Shown: one piece after another, positions 43,101-51,295 of the stretch
Numbering within the stretch: the stretch's first letter is position 1
Layout of the letters: the number at the start of each line of letters is the position of its first letter
DNA from: Mangrovibacterium lignilyticum
Lineage (GTDB): Bacteria; Bacteroidota; Bacteroidia; Bacteroidales; Prolixibacteraceae
Length of the DNA: 64,000 nt
Reading direction: 5' to 3'
Assembly: GCF_010882175.1 (NCBI RefSeq)
Contig: NZ_WKLH01000002.1
Location: 62,001-126,000 of the forward strand
Notes under the pieces: generated by a model
Told to the model about the DNA's origin: nothing
Seen by the model: the letters and a program-made list of their open reading frames with translations, nothing else
The model's database searches: none
Program-made: the position numbers and the translations under genes

Positions 43101-43551
43101 TATGTCTGGTACTTATGGTAATGATATTGCTTACATGACGCAAGAATTTACCACCAATTTAGATGGCGTGTTTAATGTGGAAAAAGAAGTGGCCAACAGG
43201 TGGAAATCGCCAGAGGATCCGGGTAATGGGAAATATGGTACAACAAAAGCCGGAGCTACTGGCTTGAACCGAAGTTTCAATACAACTTACGTCTACGATG
43301 GTAGTTATTTGACGGTTAAAAACATCACGCTTGGCTACAATTTAACATTCAGAAATTCCAAATTTGCGTCGAGTGCACGGATTTATGGGAGTATACAGCA
43401 GGCTTTAGTCATTTCAGGTTATAAAGGGGGCAATCCGGAAGTTGCGACAACCCGGGGTGGAGGTACTGCAGACGCTTTAAGCCTCGGTATTGACCACTCG
43501 ACATATCCTGTTCCGAGAACATTTACAATAGGTGTTAACGTCAATTTTTAA
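40165..43551 (+). CDS. SusC-family TonB-dependent transducer with STN domain (PUL C)
   Basis: 1128 residues. As in the other two FecR-linked SusC proteins a 22-residue basic extension (MKKNLTFDRCEFLR...) precedes a second Met (40231) that opens the signal peptide proper, cut near AAVSQA. STN domain about 45-115 (LVDRNATVREVLNQIEKESD), carboxypeptidase-like domain about 137-215 (VTDTAGNPLPGVTIAVKGT), TonB-box-like GEVVAIGYG, plug (KLAGVQITQTTGIPGQGMT, IESISVLKDAAST), then the barrel to GVNVNF. It is paralogous to the PUL B SusC, with long shared motifs such as MMNAREFAQF and NPEQYGEGTDW. The susD gene follows 29 bp later. Confidence 0.97.
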   Translation: MKKNLTFDRCEFLRLVRKGIIIMKLTLFLVLVAVLYSSAAVSQAKRFNLVDRNATVREVLNQIEKESDYRFFYENDKLALDSKLNREFNGRSIDEILSQLSEIGSFSYKIMDNNFIVLKPAEFISNMSVLAQQQKVWGKVTDTAGNPLPGVTIAVKGTMNGTITDFDGNYTISNIPADAVLTFSFVGMKSQEITLDGRVEINVSLEEEAIGLGEVVAIGYGTQTKRNMTGSIQNVSAEELTDMPVPQVAQKLQGKLAGVQITQTTGIPGQGMTVRVRGQASITAGNSPLYVVDGTPIVGDLNNINPNEIESISVLKDAASTSLYGSRAANGVVLITTKRGKAGKTSVTFNAYYGAQVLPNKGRPDMMNAREFAQFEKELAIENGREVDPAYQNPEQYGEGTDWYDILFRVAPVQNYNLSITGGTEKFKTAAVVDYYDMDGIMLNSNYRRFSSRINTDFQINDKLKAVVNIAPSFSINKTPQSDGVWWTVPSIIQGAILTTPLAPYKNDDGTIPLTASGPGLFPNPNWYNVLQVVENETKTSRLIANGYLEYELIKNLFVKSNLSAELSDEQFFNFTPSTAGSLFNPPPQIPKATQNIMKYYTWMFENTATYSKTIQDHSFDMLIGGTAQKYHADITSTLASNFPDDQIKTLNAATSTLTTSDIQEWTLLSGIARLNYAYKDKYLISAAIRADGSSRFGSENKWGYFPSISAGWIASDEAFFPKIEAVNFMKIRASYGITGNNNIGNYTHYASVGNLTGVNGEGQSKTINYVFNNTLSSARIGTTLGNPDLGWEQTKQVDLGFELGLFKNRVYFTYDYYHKNTSDLLYQVDVPLASGYPNLITNIGELEFWGHEFSVNTKNTTGKLKWDTDLNISFNDNKVIKLGTADAPIYGDFSVTEVGERLGQFYGYIMEGVYVDQDDFDNSPKQVTSTVGSAKMKDVNGDGSITADDRTVIGNPLPVFLFGITNSFKYKNFDLSIVMSGTYGNDIAYMTQEFTTNLDGVFNVEKEVANRWKSPEDPGNGKYGTTKAGATGLNRSFNTTYVYDGSYLTVKNITLGYNLTFRNSKFASSARIYGSIQQALVISGYKGGNPEVATTRGGGTADALSLGIDHSTYPVPRTFTIGVNVNF

Positions 43552-43580
43552 GTGTAACCTGTAATTTAAAATTTGAACTT

Positions 43581-45107
43581 ATGAATAAGCATATTAAATA
43601 TAAAAATATTGCCAGAGTAATGGCGCTTTTGTTATTGCTGGCATCCTGTTCTGATTTTCTGGAAGTGGCTCCGGAGAGTTCTTTATCAGCGGAAACATTT
43701 TTCAAAACGGAAGCCGATTTTGAACAAGCAGTCAGCGCCACCTATAAGCCGTTACAAGATATTTATGGTGTTAGTGTGACTGATAATCCGGGATTTGGAG
43801 CTTGGATTATGGGGGAGATGCGCTCAGATAATACCCATTATATTTTGAACACAGGAAACCGTGGATTTGAGGCATGTGAGTGGATTGATAATTTCCTTGA
43901 TGATTATGATAATGGTTACCAGGCATGGAAATATTATTATAATTTTATTTTGATTGGTAGAGCAAATCAGGTCATCGTACAGATCGATAACGTTGAATTA
44001 GATAGCTCAGCAAAAGACAATCTGAAAGGGCAAGCATTGTTTTTAAGAGCGTTGGCCTATCTCGATTTAGTACAATATTATGGTGGGGTACCGCTTCATG
44101 TTACTCCTGCTTCATCTATGGAAGAAACAGCTTTGCCAAGAAGTACGAAAGAGCAGGTTTATGACCAGATTATCTTGGATGCAACCGCTGCGGCCTCAAT
44201 GCTGCCAAATAAAGCTGACCAGGAACCTGGTCGCGCGACTTCAGGAGCTGCAAAAATGTTGCTGGCTAACGTATATATTGTACAGCAAGAGTGGTCGTTA
44301 GCTGAGCCGATTTTGAAAGAGATCGTAACCTCAGGACAGTATGACTTAGTTCCCAGTTATGAAAACATCTACTTGACAACCAATAAAAACAACCAGGAGT
44401 CTTTGTTTGAAGTGCAATATATGCAAGGTGCGACAGAAGGGCAGCGGAGTAATTTTATCTATAACTTTTTACCAAGGCTAGTTGACCCAAGTGTTGTGAC
44501 TGGTGTTTCCGGTTCGGCAAACTCTCAAGGGGGATGGAATACGCCAACTCCGGATTTAATCGCGAGTTATGAGGACGGAGACTTAAGAAAAGACGCTTCG
44601 ATCGCTTATGTAGATGGCTATCCATATATCAAAAAATATTTGCATCCTCATTCTACCTGGAATAACACCGATGACAACTGGCCGGTGTACAGGTATGCTG
44701 AAGTATTGCTCTATTTGGCTGAGGCTTTAAATGAACAGTCAAAATCGGCAGATGCTTTACCCTACTTAAACCAAGTGAGAGCAAGGGCCGGATTGGATGA
44801 TATTACAACAACGGATCAATCCGGCTTGAGAGATATCATTATGCACGAACGTCAGGTGGAGTTAGCGTTTGAAAATAAGCGATGGTTAGACTTGGTTCGG
44901 ACTGGTGAGATGGTTGAGGTGATGACTGCTTTTGGAGCTCGAGTTAAAGCCAATCCACAAGATTATTATTATCCGGAAGGATATCAACCTGTTGAATCTG
45001 CTTATACAGATATTGATGAACATCGGGAGATATTTCCAATTCCTCAGCGTGAATTACAATTGAATCCGGATCTAGATCAGAATCCAGGTTATTCAGGAGG
45101 AAATTAA
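43581..45107 (+). CDS. SusD-family glycan-binding lipoprotein (PUL C)
   Basis: 508 residues with lipobox LASC at about 20-23. SusD motifs: SSLSAETFFKTEADFEQAV, GQALFLRALAYLDLVQYYGGVPL, YRYAEVLLYLAEALNEQ, RQVELAFENKRWLDLVRTG, and QNPGY six residues from the end with the tail SGGN. It is a paralogue of the PUL B SusD at 26141. It closes the susCD unit: a very strong terminator follows 11 bp after the stop codon, and no enzyme gene is joined to it, so PUL C relies on the GH43 upstream and perhaps the GH78 downstream. Confidence 0.96.
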   Translation: MNKHIKYKNIARVMALLLLLASCSDFLEVAPESSLSAETFFKTEADFEQAVSATYKPLQDIYGVSVTDNPGFGAWIMGEMRSDNTHYILNTGNRGFEACEWIDNFLDDYDNGYQAWKYYYNFILIGRANQVIVQIDNVELDSSAKDNLKGQALFLRALAYLDLVQYYGGVPLHVTPASSMEETALPRSTKEQVYDQIILDATAAASMLPNKADQEPGRATSGAAKMLLANVYIVQQEWSLAEPILKEIVTSGQYDLVPSYENIYLTTNKNNQESLFEVQYMQGATEGQRSNFIYNFLPRLVDPSVVTGVSGSANSQGGWNTPTPDLIASYEDGDLRKDASIAYVDGYPYIKKYLHPHSTWNNTDDNWPVYRYAEVLLYLAEALNEQSKSADALPYLNQVRARAGLDDITTTDQSGLRDIIMHERQVELAFENKRWLDLVRTGEMVEVMTAFGARVKANPQDYYYPEGYQPVESAYTDIDEHREIFPIPQRELQLNPDLDQNPGYSGGN

Positions 45108-45117
45108 TATTTACAGT

Positions 45118-45163
45118 AATGGCTTATTGGGCTACACAGCCCAATAAGCCATTCGTTTTTTTT
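45118..45163 (+). terminator. Strong rho-independent-type terminator after susD (PUL C)
   Basis: A perfect 16-bp stem (AATGGCTTATTGGGCT / AGCCCAATAAGCCATT), ACAC loop and eight T residues. It is the strongest terminator in the window and separates the GH78 gene from the susCD unit. Confidence 0.93.
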
Positions 45164-45298
45164 CCTTAGTCAAAATTGAGTTAGTACCGATAAGGAAGCA
45201 CGAATATTACCTGGTTGCTTTTATTCGTTTAATGGAAGAACTGCTTTGGATGCGCAGGAAATGATTGCTCCTGATCAAATTGATTTGTTGCAGATCAA

Positions 45299-48200
45299 AT
45301 GAAAATTGAAAAATATATATTGGAAAAAATTATGAATCAAAAAGTTACCACCCCAATTCACAGGATGCCATTGATTTTATGGGCCGTGTTTTTATTGGTT
45401 AGCATAGCAATATCTAGCTGCAACAGGAGTGAAAGTTTAATCAGGAATTTAACGGTTGAGTATACGACGGTACCATTGGGTATAGACGTGGAAAAACCCC
45501 TTTTTGCCTGGCAGATGCTTGCCCCAGAAAATGAACGTAGATACTTTCAGACAGCCTATCAAATTGAAGTCGAAGATTCATCTGATGAGCTTGTTTGGGA
45601 TTCAGGTAAGATAGAAGACCAGAAAGCGTTGGCAATTCAATATGATGGTTCACCGCTTGAGGCGTCGACCCGATACCGCTGGACCGTTACAGTGTGGGAT
45701 CAGAACGGAAAGGCCCATCGGGCAAGTTCGTGGTTTGAAACAGGGTTAATGAATCCGGAAATAGAAGCCTGGGATGGCGCCCAGTGGATCGGGGGAAGCG
45801 ATGACGACCTGGTTTTCTTCTCTGATTACGAACTTATATTTAACGCAAAATATGATGTGACTATAAACAATGGTAGCACCAAAGCCGGTTTTGTTTACGG
45901 TGCCAACGATCTGCGCCTCATGGATAAATACAAAAACATTTACCAGCTTGAAAACAAACACAACGAAAGTTATATCAAGCTTGAACTTGATATTTCAGAA
46001 CTTGAAGAATCGGCAAATGGATTGGCTAAATTTAATGTTTACCGAGCGGGTTATGCTCCCAACGATCAGGCAGATGTACCCTTTAAAACATTTATAATAA
46101 AATCTACGGTCATCAATTCGAAAAATAAATATGCCTCTCATAACATCGAATTTAAAAGTGCATATGGCAAAATTTCAATAAGTATTGATGGCAACGATGA
46201 ATTCTTTGTAAAAAGTAAGGCAGACGAACCGCAGAACGAATTGCCTGCATTTATGCGGCGCGACAGTGGAGCTACTGTAATTCTCAACCCTGTTGGTCCG
46301 GATCACGACTATATTCCTTTTGGCATGGTTTGCGAAATGGGCTTTGCAATGGATGCCGGGCAACAAGCCAAATTTTCAAATGTTGAGATTCTAAACAATC
46401 GGATGCCAAACAATCCGCTTTTCAAAGAAAATCTAACAGCCGATTACAATGGAATATTTAGCGGACAAGTAACAATTGATGACGGAGCTTATCTTGTTGA
46501 TGGAGGAAAAGGTGGGAAATTTGTTGTTGCTGATCCGAGCCACAATTCTACCCCCATGTTACGAACCGAATTTATAACTAAAAATAAAATAGCCTCTGCC
46601 CGTTTATATGTCACGGCCCGTGGGATTTACGAAGTTTTCATCAATGGCGAAAAAGTAGGTAACGATCATTACAATCCGGGGCAAACTCAGTACAATAAAA
46701 CACATTTTTACCAAACATATGATGTCACTGGTTTATTAAAGGAAGGCAAAAACGCAATGGGAGCAATGATGTCTGAAGGTTGGTGGAGCGGCTTGCTTAG
46801 CTTCGGTGCTACCTGGAACCATTTTGGTGACCGCCAGTCATTATTAGCCATGCTTGAAATTATCTACACCGATGGAGAGAAACAAACCATAACAAGCAAC
46901 GATCGTGATTGGAAATATTTTAACGACGGACCAATAATATACAGCAGCCTCGATTTAGGAGAGGTTTACGATGCGACCAAAGACGCTGACATCGAAGGTT
47001 GGACAAGTCCTGGATTTGATGATTCGGCATGGGACAGAGCTTCAATGGTACCTTTGGAAGGAACCACTTTCTCGGGAGAAGTACGCGAATTTACGGGGGC
47101 TGTCACACAATTTAACTACGACGATGTTAAGTTGGTAGGTCAAATAGGAAATAATGCAGGTGTATTTAATGTACTTGCGGCTCAAAGTATGGACGAAGTT
47201 CGTCCGGGGGTTTACGTCTACGATATGGGACAAAACTTTGTGGGTGTTCCAAAGATTACACTGGAAGACGGAATCGCCGGCGATTCCATGATCATGCGCG
47301 TTGCCGAAATTCTTTACCCCGATCTTGAAGAATCGGGTAACAATGTTGGAATGATCATGACAGAAAATTACCGTGCAGCAATAAGTCAGGATATTTACAT
47401 CATGAAAGATGGTCACCAGGTCTTTCAACCAAAATTTACATCACACGGATGTCAGTATATCGAGATAACCGGCATTGATAAGCCCCTTCCGTTGGAAGCC
47501 GTTCAGGGTGTTGCCATCAGCTCGGTGACAGAGCTTTCCGCTGATTATAAAACATCAAATCCAAAGGTTAATCAGCTTTGGTCAAACCTAACCTGGTCAA
47601 ACGTAGATAACTTCCTGACCCTGCCAACTGACTGTCCGCAACGAAACGAACGGATGGGCTGGTCGGGTGACATCTCTGTTTTTTCGAGAACGGCTACCTA
47701 TTTGTCTAATTCCGATCAGTTTCTGAGACGGCACATGTTTGCCATGCGCGATGTGCAGAAAGAAAGTGGCAAGTTTTCGGATATTGCTCCTATTGGAGGC
47801 GGCTTTGGCGGCGTACTTTGGGGAAGTGCCGGTCTCACAGTTCCATGGGAAGTTTATCAACAATATAACGACGTGGCTTTGCTTAAGGAACATTACGACG
47901 CCATGGTCGCCTATATAGATTACCTGGAAACTACAATTAATCCGGAAACCGGGATTACCAACGATGGACAGTTGGGCGACTGGCTTGGGCCTCAAAACAA
48001 TCGGCTTGGTACACCCTATTTAACCACTGCTTATCATGTTTACGACCTGGAGATCATTAAAAATGTTGCTGAAATCTTAGGCAAAAAAGAAGACGCTGCA
48101 CGGTTCGAGAAAATGTATCAGCAGCGTAAAGCATTCTTCAACAAAACATTTATAAATGCCGACGGAAAAACAATGGGATTGGTTGGCGGTGGTGGTTTTG

Positions 48201-48952
48201 GTGCCCCCCCCGGACAAAAAGCAGCGTTCAAACTGGCAGACACACAAACATCGTATGCGGTAGGTTTGGCACTTGGCGTTTTCGACGATGCTGTTGAACT
48301 TCAAATGGCTAAAAACTTAGCAGAAGCGATCGGACGTAAAAATACAGATGACAATGGCGTTCTTCGACCTGAATATTCGTTAATGACTGGTTTTATTGGA
48401 ACAGCGTGGGTAAGCAAAGGATTGTCAGACTATGGATACAACGAAGCAGCCTACAGACTGTTACAGAACGATAGTTACCCTTCGTGGCTCTACTCGATTG
48501 AGCAGGGGGCAACAACGATTTGGGAACGCCTGAACGGCTATACGGTCGAAAATGGATTTGGGGGTAATAACAGCATGAATTCATTCAATCATTATTCGTT
48601 TGGTGCCGTTGGACAATGGATGATTGCCTATTCGTTAGGAATACAGCGCGACGAACCGGGTTTCCAAAAGTTTATTCTTCAACCAACGCCTGATCCATCC
48701 GGAATGATGACATGGGCTGAAGGGCACTACGATTCCATGTACGGGGAAATATACAGCAAGTGGGAGGTTAAAAATGGTCAATTGTTGTACGATGCCGTTG
48801 TGCCTGCGAATACTTCTGCAACTTTATATTTGCCTGCAAAATCAGAAACCGATGTGCTTGATTCGGATGGTTGTGAACTTGCTAATTTTGAAAACGGGAA
48901 AGCCGTTTATCAGCTAAAATCCGGAAGTTATCGCTTCGTTTCGGCTTTTTAG
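45299..48952 (+). CDS. GH78 alpha-L-rhamnosidase with extra inserted beta domain
   Basis: 1217 residues from ATG 45299; ATG 45332 is equally good and starts closer to the signal peptide with lipobox SSC. Order: fibronectin-like N-terminal domain (about 45-155; LTVEYTTVPLGIDVEKPLFAW), an inserted concanavalin-like domain (about 165-370; TKAGFVYGANDLRL, GKISISIDGN), the rhamnosidase N-domain (about 410-570; ARLYVTARGIYEVFINGEKVG), the (alpha/alpha)6 barrel with DCPQRNERMGWSGD (Glu784, probable acid) and TIWERLNGY (Glu1076, probable base), and a C-terminal beta domain. It cleaves terminal alpha-L-rhamnose. It stands alone: a terminator lies before it and a gap of 618 bp after it, so it has its own promoter. 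It may serve PUL C, but this is inference from position only. Confidence 0.92.
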   Translation: MKIEKYILEKIMNQKVTTPIHRMPLILWAVFLLVSIAISSCNRSESLIRNLTVEYTTVPLGIDVEKPLFAWQMLAPENERRYFQTAYQIEVEDSSDELVWDSGKIEDQKALAIQYDGSPLEASTRYRWTVTVWDQNGKAHRASSWFETGLMNPEIEAWDGAQWIGGSDDDLVFFSDYELIFNAKYDVTINNGSTKAGFVYGANDLRLMDKYKNIYQLENKHNESYIKLELDISELEESANGLAKFNVYRAGYAPNDQADVPFKTFIIKSTVINSKNKYASHNIEFKSAYGKISISIDGNDEFFVKSKADEPQNELPAFMRRDSGATVILNPVGPDHDYIPFGMVCEMGFAMDAGQQAKFSNVEILNNRMPNNPLFKENLTADYNGIFSGQVTIDDGAYLVDGGKGGKFVVADPSHNSTPMLRTEFITKNKIASARLYVTARGIYEVFINGEKVGNDHYNPGQTQYNKTHFYQTYDVTGLLKEGKNAMGAMMSEGWWSGLLSFGATWNHFGDRQSLLAMLEIIYTDGEKQTITSNDRDWKYFNDGPIIYSSLDLGEVYDATKDADIEGWTSPGFDDSAWDRASMVPLEGTTFSGEVREFTGAVTQFNYDDVKLVGQIGNNAGVFNVLAAQSMDEVRPGVYVYDMGQNFVGVPKITLEDGIAGDSMIMRVAEILYPDLEESGNNVGMIMTENYRAAISQDIYIMKDGHQVFQPKFTSHGCQYIEITGIDKPLPLEAVQGVAISSVTELSADYKTSNPKVNQLWSNLTWSNVDNFLTLPTDCPQRNERMGWSGDISVFSRTATYLSNSDQFLRRHMFAMRDVQKESGKFSDIAPIGGGFGGVLWGSAGLTVPWEVYQQYNDVALLKEHYDAMVAYIDYLETTINPETGITNDGQLGDWLGPQNNRLGTPYLTTAYHVYDLEIIKNVAEILGKKEDAARFEKMYQQRKAFFNKTFINADGKTMGLVGGGGFGAPPGQKAAFKLADTQTSYAVGLALGVFDDAVELQMAKNLAEAIGRKNTDDNGVLRPEYSLMTGFIGTAWVSKGLSDYGYNEAAYRLLQNDSYPSWLYSIEQGATTIWERLNGYTVENGFGGNNSMNSFNHYSFGAVGQWMIAYSLGIQRDEPGFQKFILQPTPDPSGMMTWAEGHYDSMYGEIYSKWEVKNGQLLYDAVVPANTSATLYLPAKSETDVLDSDGCELANFENGKAVYQLKSGSYRFVSAF

Positions 48953-49570
48953 TTTGTACCGAATTACTAACAGCAGCTCAATAATGCGGTTCGCTAATCG
49001 CACTGTTGAGTTCCTGTTAAACCTGACCATGAAAAAAAACACAGGCTTTTTGCATCGTTTTGGGCTTTATATGTGGAGCCCAAAAACCATTTCTTGAAAT
49101 GTGAATAACAGTTTAGGTTAATATCATCGAAGGTAGTTTTGTTGATGTAACTACATTGTTAACAGATTAGTAGTTGGTGCAGTATCTGCTATTTGTTGAA
49201 TGTCTGTTTTGGGTCGTTTTCTTCATACTGGGATTTAAAAAAGTGGGTGAAGTTGCTGATCTATTCTCTTTTCAAGTACCGAAAAATTTACTGAATCATT
49301 CTTGGTATGGCTTAAGTGGATTTCAGCTCCATCAAGGTTGGAACTATTTTTTCGAGTTGGCGCTTTTCCATAAACTTGGCTACCTCTCTCTCTAATTTTA
49401 TCCGTTTGTTTTATGATATTTTTCCACGGAATCAGGCTTGTTGCTTGTCATTAAGTCCTTCGAATTCGGATATCGTTTCAATTTTTCAGGGATTACAAAT
49501 GTATCGTTCTAAATACCAATTTCATTTCTGGTCAAAAATTGATAATATTGTTCCACTGTGAAATGAATCT
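48953..49570. other. 618-bp gap between GH78 and PUL D
   Basis: It holds the hairpin at 49058-49085. On the + strand two short overlapping frames (49174-49395 and 49316-49561) lack any family resemblance and look like chance. On the minus strand about 49312-49408 reads as a basic, helix-prone peptide (IKLEREVAKFMEKRQLEKIV, then PTLMELKST and stop), open upstream only for a few codons. It might be the tail of a lost gene, but I do not recognise it. The promoter of the PUL D sigma gene should lie at the right end. Confidence 0.5.
49058..49085 (+). terminator. Possible terminator hairpin after GH78
   Basis: A 9-bp stem (TTTTGGGCT / AGCCCAAAA) with a 10-base loop, A/T-rich at its base, lies about 105 bp after the GH78 stop. 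The T tract is part of the stem, so its strength is uncertain; it could act for either strand. Confidence 0.4.
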
Positions 49571-50137
49571 ATGGGAGTCCTGTTTCAAAATAAACTCACT
49601 TTGTCGGATGCATCTTTGTTTGAAGAGTTCTTTAAAAAGAACTATCAGCTTTGCTGTCTGGTTGCTTTGCGCTATGTGAAAAGTGAGCAGATTGCGGACG
49701 ATATTGTGCAGGAGGCATTTGTTACGCTCTGGCAAAAAAGGCATGAGTTGCGTATTCAGACGAGTTTGAAAAATTACCTGTTAAATATGGTAAAGAATCG
49801 GAGTCTGAATTACCTGAGGGATGAGACGCAGATGGATGAAATTACAGAATCCAGTTTGTCGTCGGACTTGATAGATGATCCGAATGATAACTTCTCGCAA
49901 GAAGAATTGGCATTGCATATTGCGAAAGCTATTGATGAATTACCGAGTCAATGTAAAAAAGTATTTCAATTAGCTTACCACGAACGTCTGACCTACAACG
50001 AAATTGCGTCAACGCTGAATTTGTCGAGAAATACCATTAAGACCCAAATGGGCATTGCTTACAAGATGATTCGTTTCAAACTTTCCGACTATTTCCTGAA
50101 TCTTTTCAGTTTTTCATTCTTTCGTACGAAAAAGTAA
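49571..50137 (+). CDS. ECF RNA polymerase sigma factor (PUL D)
   Basis: 188 residues. Region 2: LFEEFFKKNYQLCCLVALRYV, IADDIVQEAFVTLWQKRHEL, KNYLLNMVKNRSLNYLRDE. Region 4: AIDELPSQCKKVFQLAYHERLT and NEIASTLNLSRNTIKTQMG. It precedes fecR by 100 bp, the normal layout. The start at 49571 gives a natural N-terminus. It should control fecR, susC, susD and the glucuronoxylan-type enzyme genes downstream. Confidence 0.95.
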   Translation: MGVLFQNKLTLSDASLFEEFFKKNYQLCCLVALRYVKSEQIADDIVQEAFVTLWQKRHELRIQTSLKNYLLNMVKNRSLNYLRDETQMDEITESSLSSDLIDDPNDNFSQEELALHIAKAIDELPSQCKKVFQLAYHERLTYNEIASTLNLSRNTIKTQMGIAYKMIRFKLSDYFLNLFSFSFFRTKK

Positions 50138-50237
50138 TCCCTGTAAGTGGCAGATTAACAGGTGGGAATGAATTTTTGTTAAAAAAAGTTTATTTATTCT
50201 TCACCCTATCGGCGTTTTTTCGTGTCTAAAGAGTGAA

Positions 50238-51194
50238 ATGACAGAACAAGCAAAAAATAAGTGGGAAGAATTAGCTGCAAAAATGCATGATGAAGAAACA
50301 GGTTCTTTGGTGCAGTTAGATGCTGGTGATGAAGATTTGCAGATCGCGCAACAGATTTTTGACGCTCGCGACAAGGTTGCGAGACTCGGAAATCAAAAAT
50401 CTGCCGATAAAGCATGGAGAGAGGTTCAGGGCAGTATCACAAAAAGTCGGAAACTATGGCTTAGTTTTGCGAAGTATGCAGCCGTGTTTGTTGTAGCTGT
50501 TTTACTCACCGGCGGACTGTTTCTAATCCAAACGCCTCCTGCCATGCCCGACACTTTTGCCTGCATATCTGCTCCCAACGGACAAATCTCAAATGTGACA
50601 CTTTTCGATGGCACGAATGTGTGGTTAAATGCCGGATCAAACCTAAAGTATAAACAATCTTTCGGCGGCGAAAATCGCGAAGTGTTTTTGGAAGGTGAAG
50701 CTTTCTTCTCGGTCACCAAAGACAAAAAAATCCCATTCATTGTACATGCCGGTAATTCGGCTATCAAGGTACACGGTACCCAGTTTAACGTGAAAGCTTA
50801 CGAGAACGAGCCTGTGATTGAAACCGTACTGGTTGAAGGTAAAGTTGAGTTCTTATCGGACAATGAGGATGTGATGATGAAGCCCGGGGAGCAATTGCGT
50901 TTTACCCGGAAGTCGGGCGATGTGGAAACCAAAGAAGTTAATACGGACGAGTTCACCTCGTGGAAAGGTGGAAAGATTTACTTCAACGACGAAACGCTGT
51001 TGAGCCTAACCAAACAGCTTGAACGTTGGTATGAAGTGAGTTTTGCATTTGAAAATGAGAAGATTAAAAACTACCGTTTTTCAGGAGTGATTAACAAAGA
51101 TCGCTCATTGGACTACACGCTCATAATCATTCAGGAGATTAATAAAGTGAAATTTAAAACCAATAAAGAGCAAATTGAAATAATGGACAAATAA
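50238..51194 (+). CDS. FecR-type anti-sigma factor (PUL D)
   Basis: 318 residues. N-terminal cytoplasmic part (about 1-75), TM helix at about 76-96 (FAKYAAVFVVAVLLTGGLFL), FecR domain (CISAPNGQISNVTLFDGTNVW, GEAFFSVTKDKKIPFIVHAG, VHGTQFNVKAY) and the C-terminal STN-like part (LLSLTKQLERWYEVSFAF). The upstream 70 bp (T-rich, AAAAAAAG, CACCCTATCGGCG, TTTTTTCGTGTCTAA) has the same general build as the fecR leaders of the other loci. It lies between sigma and susC, 101 bp before the latter. Confidence 0.95.
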   Translation: MTEQAKNKWEELAAKMHDEETGSLVQLDAGDEDLQIAQQIFDARDKVARLGNQKSADKAWREVQGSITKSRKLWLSFAKYAAVFVVAVLLTGGLFLIQTPPAMPDTFACISAPNGQISNVTLFDGTNVWLNAGSNLKYKQSFGGENREVFLEGEAFFSVTKDKKIPFIVHAGNSAIKVHGTQFNVKAYENEPVIETVLVEGKVEFLSDNEDVMMKPGEQLRFTRKSGDVETKEVNTDEFTSWKGGKIYFNDETLLSLTKQLERWYEVSFAFENEKIKNYRFSGVINKDRSLDYTLIIIQEINKVKFKTNKEQIEIMDK

Positions 51195-51201
51195 AAAAAC
51201 A

Positions 51202-51233
51202 GGCCGGAGATGTTACCAGCATCATCCGACCTA
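51202..51233 (+). promoter_or_regulatory. Hairpin in the FecR-susC gap (PUL D)
   Basis: AGGCCGGAGATG pairs with CATCATCCGACCT around a 7-base loop, with one bulge and one G-T pair. It begins 7 bp after the fecR stop. A second small inverted repeat (CCTGTT / AACAGG) follows at 51244-51262. Together they are the counterpart of the hairpins in PULs B and C. Confidence 0.5.
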
Positions 51234-51295
51234 AAATCTCAAACCTGTTTTACCAGAACAGGCTTAATTAAGTAATAAAACTCAAGGACAAACTT

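Noticed and set aside
45118-45163. Perfect inverted repeat as insertion-sequence end or recombination site
   Set aside because: Stem, short loop and T8 tail right after a stop codon are those of an ordinary terminator.
49174-49561. Two short + strand frames (73 and 81 residues) in the gap before PUL D
   Set aside because: They overlap each other in different frames, have no family resemblance, and lack convincing start signals.
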